8,988 bases of DNA from Thermoplasmatota archaeon (GTDB lineage: Archaea > Thermoplasmatota > Penumbrarchaeia > Penumbrarchaeales > Penumbrarchaeaceae). Below the pieces are notes generated by a model that searched no databases, had not been told where the DNA came from, and worked only from the letters and a program-made list of their open reading frames with translations. Each line of letters opens with the position of its first letter. Position 1 is the stretch's first letter. The position numbers and the translations under genes were made by a program. Below are positions 1 to 5,300 of the stretch, in pieces. The DNA lies in NCBI GenBank assembly GCA_030600725.1, contig JAUVLN010000067.1, positions 1 to 8,988 of the forward strand. Direction: 5' to 3'.

Positions 1-250
1 CACTCTCTCCGATGAACGATGCGTCTGCGTTCGAGAGGTCCGTGTCCGCGGTCCATCCTGCTGATTTTCCGAGGATCAGGTATGTTTGCCCTGCATTTGA
101 ACCTCCATCATCGTCGTAATATGCCCCGATGATCATGTCGTCGTATCCGTCTCCGTTCACGTCTCCCGCGCCTGAAACGGAATATCCGGAATTATCACCT
201 GCATCCTCTCCGATGAATCCGACCCCCCAGGTTCCAAGGTCGATATCCTG
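1..250 (-). repeat. Second FG-GAP array: one full unit and the start of another
   Basis: One complete 67-residue unit (250-50) carries GDVNGDGYDDMIIGA and GQTYLILGK. The next unit starts at 49 with ADTDLSNADASFIGE and is cut by the window edge. Its marker gttcac lies at 155, 585 nt from the last copy of the first array, the difference being the FN3 and Asp-rich insert. A second propeller beyond the edge is expected but not seen. Confidence 0.85.
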
Positions 251-1840
251 CCTGCTCCATCTCTTTTCATCCCGGACCAGCGAATCCAGGTCGAACCGGT
301 CGGGGATCCCGTCCCCGTCATCATCCTCGTCGAAAGAGTTACCAATTCCATCATTGTTAGAATCCAATTCACACAATATCGAAACCGCCTGGGACATAGG
401 AGATAGGTCCCCGTTACCATCCACCGTTCTGACCGAATAGTAGTACATTATTCCAATTTCAACAGCATTGTCGGTATATCTTCCATCAGAGAATGCGATG
501 TTCTCATAATTCAATGCATCCACGGATCGATAGACCCGATAACCGGTTATCGGGTCGTTCCAGAAAATAGGAGACTTCCAGGTTAATTCAATACTTTTTC
601 CGAAACCTGATAGATCGGCTTGAAGGTCTGTCGGAGCCGGCGGTTTACAATTATTCAGGATCAGGTAGGTCTGTCCTGCACCTGAACCTCCATCATCGTC
701 TTGATATGCCCCGATAAGAATATCATCGTATCCGTCCCCGTTCACATCGCCCGCACCCGAAACCGAACGACCGGACCAGTCCTCTGCATCCTCTCCGATG
801 AACGACGCATCTGCGTTTGACAGGTCCGTGTCCATTGTCCAACCCGAGGCCTTCCCAAGTAACAGGTAGGTCTGACCTGCACTTGAACCTCCATCATCGT
901 CACGATGGGCACCAATGAGGAAATCATCATATTCATCCCCGTTCACATCCCCTGCGCCTGAAACCGAAATACTGGAATAATCAGATGCATCTTCTCCGAT
1001 GAACGACGCGTCTGCGGTGGAGAGGTCTGTGTCCATGGACCATCCTGAGGCTTTTCCTAGGATCAGGTAGGTTTGACCTGCACCTGAACCTCCATCATCG
1101 TTGTAAGCGGCTCCGATGAGTATGTCATCGTATCCGTCTCCGTTCACGTCTCCCGCACCTGAAACGGAATATCCGGAATAATCCGATGCATCCTCTCCGA
1201 TGAATGAAGCATCCGCGTTGGATAGGTCGATATCCATTGCCCAACCTGAGGCCTTCCCATAGATAAGATAGGTCTGACCTGCACCTGAACCTCCGTCATC
1301 GTCTCCATTTGCTCCGATGAGTATGTCATCGTATCCGTCTCTGTTCACGTCGCCCGCGCCTGAGACCGAATGTCCTGAATAATCCGATGCATCCTCTCCG
1401 ATGAACGACGCGTCTGCGTTGGAGAGGTCTGTGTCCATCGCCCAGCCGGAAGCCTTTCCCAGTATCAGGTATGTCTGCCCGGCATAAAGACCTCCATCCC
1501 CGTTTCTAGTCGCCCCGATGAGTATGTCGTCATATCCGTCCCCGTTCACATCTCCCGCACCTGAAACCGACCATCCGGAACGATCTTCTGCATCCTCTCC
1601 CCAAAACGATGCGTCTGCGTTTGACAGGTCGGTATCCATGACCCATCCGGAAGCCTTTCCAAGTATCAGGTATGTCTGACCTGCACTTGAACCTCCGTCA
1701 TTGTCACCATACGCTCCGATGAGCATGTCATCGTATCCGTCCCCGTTCACGTCACCTGCACCGGCAACAGAGCCCCCGGACCAACCACTTGTATCCTCTC
1801 CGATGAACGAAGCGTCTGCGTTTGAGAGATCGATGTCCAT
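1..1840 (-). CDS. FG-GAP / fibronectin III surface protein, main body, partial at the left edge
   Basis: This is the same reading frame as the upstream fragment, open from the base after the TAA (1870) to position 1. The first ATG after the stop is at 1840 (residue 99 of the restored protein), without a convincing ribosome site. Numbered from the TTG, FG-GAP units 2-7 end near residue 496. A fibronectin type III domain follows (about 497-587; TGYRVYRS and YYYSVRTVDGNG are typical strand motifs). Next is an Asp/Asn-rich linker (DSNNDGIGN, DEDDDGDGIPD; about 589-618) like thrombospondin type 3 or EF-loop repeats. A second set of FG-GAP units then begins and leaves the window. In the family, seven such units form one integrin-alpha-like propeller with calcium loops. 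Extracellular binding or adhesion is an inference. Translated alone from 1840 it would lack the signal peptide and half of blade 1, so export would fail unless the stop is bypassed. Confidence 0.75.
   Translation of the reverse strand, partial: MDIDLSNADASFIGEDTSGWSGGSVAGAGDVNGDGYDDMLIGAYGDNDGGSSAGQTYLILGKASGWVMDTDLSNADASFWGEDAEDRSGWSVSGAGDVNGDGYDDILIGATRNGDGGLYAGQTYLILGKASGWAMDTDLSNADASFIGEDASDYSGHSVSGAGDVNRDGYDDILIGANGDDDGGSGAGQTYLIYGKASGWAMDIDLSNADASFIGEDASDYSGYSVSGAGDVNGDGYDDILIGAAYNDDGGSGAGQTYLILGKASGWSMDTDLSTADASFIGEDASDYSSISVSGAGDVNGDEYDDFLIGAHRDDDGGSSAGQTYLLLGKASGWTMDTDLSNADASFIGEDAEDWSGRSVSGAGDVNGDGYDDILIGAYQDDDGGSGAGQTYLILNNCKPPAPTDLQADLSGFGKSIELTWKSPIFWNDPITGYRVYRSVDALNYENIAFSDGRYTDNAVEIGIMYYYSVRTVDGNGDLSPMSQAVSILCELDSNNDGIGNSFDEDDDGDGIPDRFDLDSLVRDEKRWSRQDIDLGTWGVGFIGEDAGDNSGYSVSGAGDVNGDGYDDMIIGAYYDDDGGSNAGQTYLILGKSAGWTADTDLSNADASFIGES
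282..369 (-). other. Asp/Asn-rich calcium-type linker (TSP3/EF-loop-like)
   Basis: Residues about 589-618 contain DSNNDGIGN followed by DEDDDGDGIPDRFDLDS. The D-x-D/N-x-D-G spacing resembles thrombospondin type 3 or bacterial/archaeal EF-loop linkers that bind calcium between rigid modules. It separates the FN3 domain from the second propeller. Calcium binding is inferred from the motif only. Confidence 0.7.
377..646 (-). other. Fibronectin type III domain between two propellers
   Basis: Residues about 497-587 of the restored protein begin with PPAPTDLQAD, followed by an ELTW strand, TGYRVYRS and YYYSVRTVDGNG. These are the standard FN3 landmarks: Pro-rich entry, B-strand Trp, Y-R-V-Y strand and the F-strand Tyr cluster. 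The DNA is clearly more AT-rich than the flanking repeats (about 40% GC by hand count over 421-480, against about 53% over 1141-1200). Confidence 0.85.
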
Positions 1841-2041
1841 TGTCCATCCCGATGCCTTTCCCAGGATCAGTTATGTCTGACCTGCATTTGAACCTCCATC
1901 ATCCTCTCCAAGTGCCCCGACTATAATGTCGTCGTATCCATCCCCGTTCACGTCCCCTGCTCCTGAGACTGAATACCCCGATTGATCACCTCCATTCTCT
2001 CCTATGAACGATGCATGAGAATCCTTCAGGTCCGCATCCAT
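635..2041 (-). repeat. Seven tandem 201-nt units encoding FG-GAP blades
   Basis: The plus-strand marker gttcac (reverse of the GTGAAC in DVN) recurs at 740, 941, 1142, 1343, 1544, 1745 and 1946, a spacing of exactly 201 nt each time. Each unit codes for 67 residues with the order DLSNADASFIGED, then SVSGAGDVNGDGYDD, then GGSxAGQTYLILGKASGW. DNA conservation is high even at synonymous positions, pointing to recent duplication or homogenisation. The calcium loop varies in unit 4 (DVNRDGYDD) and unit 6 (DVNGDEYDD). The seventh unit ends in NNCKPPA instead of GKASGW, marking the end of the first propeller. Seven copies match the blade number of an integrin-type propeller. Confidence 0.93.
1871..1873 (-). 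other. In-frame TAA replacing a conserved Tyr codon
   Basis: The codon is TAA at restored residue 88, in the context GGT CAG ACA TAA CTG ATC CTG. The seven other complete units have TAC or TAT here (GQTYL), for example TAC at 1670-1672. One C-to-A transversion at the third position (G-to-T on the plus strand at 1871) explains it. No insertion or deletion is present, and codons on both sides align with the other units. Confidence 0.9.
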
Positions 2042-2134
2042 CCTGAAACCGGACCCTTCTGTCGGGCCGGTGAGAACAATGGCGCTTGCAATCAATATCG
2101 AAACTGTCAGTAATGTTATCTGTTTGCCTCTCAA
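1871..2134 (-). CDS. Secreted FG-GAP propeller protein, 5' fragment ending at an in-frame TAA
   Basis: This 87-codon piece is the N-terminus of a secreted beta-propeller protein. It starts at TTG (complement of 2132-2134). I chose that start because a GAAGGAGGG ribosome site lies six bases upstream and an in-frame TGA sits immediately before it. Residues 1-23 form a signal peptide: a basic RGK, then a hydrophobic stretch. Residues about 32-87 carry the first FG-GAP unit, with the calcium-loop sequence DVNGDGYDD. The frame then meets TAA exactly where the other seven complete units of the gene have tyrosine in GQTYL. The frame continues without another stop to the window edge, so this is one half of an interrupted gene, not an independent small protein. 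Explanations are a recent nonsense mutation, a sequencing or assembly error, or readthrough. Its divergent neighbour at 2324 is also exported. Confidence 0.75.
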   Translation of the reverse strand: MRGKQITLLTVSILIASAIVLTGPTEGSGFRMDADLKDSHASFIGENGGDQSGYSVSGAGDVNGDGYDDIIVGALGEDDGGSNAGQT

Positions 2135-2140
2135 TCAAAT

Positions 2141-2149
2141 CCCTCCTTC
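2141..2149 (-). promoter_or_regulatory. Shine-Dalgarno site that fixes a TTG start
   Basis: The minus strand reads GAAGGAGGG, then six bases, then TTG. There is no ATG or GTG candidate nearby in frame, and TGA directly precedes the TTG. This strong GGAGG match is the main reason to accept the unusual start codon. Confidence 0.7.
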
Positions 2150-2170
2150 GAGATGGATAATATCAAATTG

Positions 2171-2196
2171 ATAGTATTGTAATTATTAATAATATT
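2171..2196 (-). promoter_or_regulatory. AT-rich block, probable promoter of the propeller gene
   Basis: The block is almost pure A/T and contains a perfect 12-base palindrome, ATTATTAATAAT, at 2182-2193. It lies about 50 bases upstream of the TTG. An archaeal TATA box here would start transcription near 2155-2165 and leave a short leader carrying the ribosome site. The palindrome could equally be a regulator site. The exact box cannot be chosen by eye. Confidence 0.4.
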
Positions 2197-2249
2197 GCAT
2201 CCATGGGATGAAAATCGGTTGTCATACCCATAAGGATCGTTAAAACGGT

Positions 2250-2270
2250 AAGAAGCGGAGATCACTTCTT
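2250..2270. promoter_or_regulatory. Inverted repeat upstream of the plus-strand operon
   Basis: AAGAAG and CTTCTT flank a nine-base centre, and gttttt follows on the plus strand. It sits about 25 bases upstream of the TATA-like element, where an archaeal regulator could bind. The stem plus T-run resembles a terminator, but no plus-strand gene ends just before it, so an operator is the more likely role. Confidence 0.25.
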
Positions 2271-2295
2271 GTTTTTCAATAACGGGTCCGAAGCG

Positions 2296-2303
2296 TTTAT
2301 CTA
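2296..2303 (+). promoter_or_regulatory. TATA-like element for the membrane-protein operon
   Basis: TTTATCTA is one base from the archaeal TTTATATA form. Its centre is about 25 bases before the GTG at 2324, the usual distance from TATA box to transcription start. The transcript may therefore be leaderless from GTG 2324, or have a leader of about 13 bases before ATG 2339. No GGAGG site is present, which fits either reading. Confidence 0.5.
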
Positions 2304-2323
2304 TCCTCATTGAGTTCACATCA

Positions 2324-5300
2324 GTGAGTGTGTTTGCGATGAAAACTCTCATCTTGCTGATCACAGCGTTGCTTATCGTCCCAGCAGTGTCCCTGTTAGG
2401 AGGGGCCGATCGGGACGGAACGGATCTTGTTGAAATAACCCTTGAGGGCCCCCTTCCCACGAGGGGAAGCCTCGTCCTTGGAGAGGGAGAGGAGCTGTTT
2501 CTGGACCAGGACATGAGCTACAGCTCCATCATACTGGGGTCTGGAAGCAGCCTGTATCTGGACAACTGCACCATCAACGTCGTGGGGAACGGGGCGGAAA
2601 GCCCCAAAGTCGAGGGGTTCCCCTCCACCTTCTCCATAGTCAATTCGACCCTGATCGTCAGGGGATTGAACGGAAGCGGCCTGATCAGGGACAGGGGGGA
2701 CGATGCCTCCATCTCACTGGAGATATCATCCACCTTCAGATGCTTTCTATCCCATGTGGAGGTCTTCGCGGGCGACGGATGGGAGGATGAGGATCCGGGC
2801 CATCACCTGGAAGGGGATGTGGGGGGATACCGGTTCGCCGGCGGAAACGCCACCTTCGAGATATCCATGAATGGGGGGACCCTGGACATTGCAAGGTCAT
2901 ATCTGCTGCTGGAGGGGGGCGAAGGTGGGGATGCCCCGGACGCACAGGACCTGGCCTCGGACGATATCTATCAATCCGGCGGATACACCATGGGAGGGAA
3001 CGTCACGGATCACGTGGGCTCGGGCGGCCGTTCCTCCATGGTACTGGATTGCCCTGATGTGGATGGGCGTATGATCGGTACGTTCATCTGCCTATACCCG
3101 GGATCTGGAGGTGATGCCGGGGATGCAGGAGGTATCCCGTACCTGGGCGACCTGAAGCTCAACTATCCTGTTCCGCCCGGGGGATACACCACCTCGTGGA
3201 TAGATAACGGATCCATAACCCCACTTGGAGAGGTCAGGGGTTCGGTAGGGGTAGGAGGGAATGCGGATATGGATGTGGAGCTGGGTTCTCTTTTCGTAGA
3301 CGGCCTTTCGTTATGCCTCTGGGGCGGTCAAGGGGGGGACGGCGGGGACGGTGGAAGCTGCAGGGCCGATGTCCCCGTGGAATGGCACACGGCATATACG
3401 GTCGCCGGCGGAGGAGGAGGAGGATATGCGGGGGGAATGGGAGGGGGAAAGTACGGATCTTACGGGGGGGACGTATATGGTAGGGTGGGCGGTGGTGGTA
3501 ACTGTTCCTTGAACATCACCTGCTCGGACTGGATGCAAAGCAATTCTCTTGACCTGCAGATGATCGCGGGCAACGGCGGGGTTCCGGGGGACGGGGGGTT
3601 GGGGGGTGGAATGGACCAATCCCTCAACGTATTCGATGGGGGCGGGGGAGGAGGCGGAGGCTTCAGCGGCGGTGCGGGGTGCGGGGAGCTGTTCACGTCC
3701 GGCTCGGCTTCGGGAGGTCCCGGAGAGGTCGGGCGGGAGGTGGGACGGGGTGGAAACCTGACGGTGGATATATCGGCCACCTACCTCATGGCAAAGGGGT
3801 GGCTCCAGGAATGCGAGGAAGCCGGTTCATCCATTCCACACTCCTTGATCGATGGGGGTGATGGGGAGGTGGGAGCCGACGGCTCCACGATCGGAGGCCC
3901 CGGAGGGACAGCAGCCCTCGGCGGGGAGGTTGACGGATCGATAAACAGGTCGTGGGTTCTCCCCGGGCCGGTTCTCATGGATCCACGAAAGGGGGAGTCT
4001 GTCCAGGACGTCTCCATCCCCTTTCATTGGGATGACGGTGTCGAGGCTTTCTGGTCACACGATGTGGGATACGAGTTTCGGCTTCTATCATCGCCGGACC
4101 CTTCGGATATCGTCCTCTCGGGCCTTACCGATGTAAACGATTATCAGCTCCAATCCGATCCCGGGGACGGCGTCTTCTACTGGGTGGTGAGGTGCAGGGA
4201 GGATGGGAAGAACTCATCGTGGTCCCTGCCCAGGGAGATATGTTTCGACCGAAAGGCTCCCGAGCTGGTCCCGGGGCCGGAGGTACAGTGGGTGCCATTG
4301 TCGGACCCGATGGGAAGGATAACGATAAGGGACGACATCTCCGGCCCCGACGAGGCATCACTTCTGTACCGCGTGGATGTGGTGGGAGGTTCGAACGGGA
4401 TATGGCAGGAAGGGGGTTATATTACCGCTTTTGGTGATCTCTACAATGTCACGCTTCCACTGCCCGAACAGGAGCTGGACCTGCTTGTGTGGGTGAGGAT
4501 ATGTGACAGGGCCGGGAACGGCCCCTCCAGCTTCGGCCCTCTGGACATGCGGATCGACGGCTCTCCTCCGCTCCTCTGGAACGTAACGCCGGAGGGCTGG
4601 GTCAATACCCCATTTACGGTGGGTTTCAACTGTGAGGATAACAGGTCCGGCCCCTCAGATGAGCTTTATATGGAGTTCGAGAACGTGCTGAATGGTACCG
4701 TTATATCCTGGACGGCGGACCTGCCCGAACCTGTGGGAACCGGATATGAGATCGAAAGGTCCCTCTCCCCCGGTATGTGGAGGTACCGGATCTCCCTGAA
4801 CGATAGGGTGGGAAACCTCGCGCTGTCCGATTGGCTGGAGCTGTCCATCGACGTGGAGGCCCCTACGCTCTCACTGATATCCCCTGTGAACGGGACGTGG
4901 ATCAACACCACCGCTCCCGCCTTCTCGTTCGAAGCGTTCGATGACCTCAGCGGGATGGCGGAGGTAAGGGTCAGGGTGGAGGGGAGCCTGGAGACGTTCG
5001 AGGAGTTTGTCGGCCCGGGGAACCTCTCCCTCCCGTTCTCGTTCGGTTCGTCGTTCCGGGAGGGTTGGTACCGATGGTCAGTTATCGCAATCGATACGGC
5101 AGGAAACAGAAAGGAGGCTGGTCCATGGGAGTTCGGGATCGACGTCACCGGCCCCCACATCTCGAATATGGGGCCTTCTGGGGGTCCCCCCGGGGGTAAA
5201 GCGGATCTCCATTGGGATCAGATAGATGAGGGGAGCGGTGTGGTTTCGGTTCGACTGCAGAGGTTGGCCCCGGGGGTGGGGGGTTGGGTTGTGAGGGAGG

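Noticed and set aside
129..440. 103-codon plus-strand frame opposite the propeller gene
   Set aside because: It is Ser/Pro-rich, low complexity and antisense to FG-GAP and calcium-linker codons.
1871..1873. Pyrrolysine or selenocysteine recoding at the stop
   Set aside because: Pyrrolysine uses TAG and selenocysteine uses TGA. The codon here is TAA, and the position is tyrosine in the sister units.
635..2041. CRISPR-like or satellite repeat array
   Set aside because: The 201-nt units are contiguous, in frame and encode FG-GAP blades; there are no unique spacers.
282..2041. Dockerin modules suggested by DVNGDGYDD
   Set aside because: The loops recur every 67 residues with SGAG before and IGA after, which is the FG-GAP pattern. 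Dockerins have two closely spaced loops with intervening helices.
2250..2276. Intrinsic terminator (stem plus T-run)
   Set aside because: No plus-strand gene ends upstream, the stem is only six base pairs, and the site lies directly upstream of a promoter-like element.
2131..2514. 127-codon minus-strand frame across the intergenic region
   Set aside because: It overlaps the signal peptide of the plus-strand gene and the promoter region, has no ribosome site, and its composition is that of an antisense shadow.
3300..3770. Collagen-like or RTX repeats in the glycine-rich region
   Set aside because: No G-X-Y triplet register and no regular nine-residue GGxGxD repeat is present.
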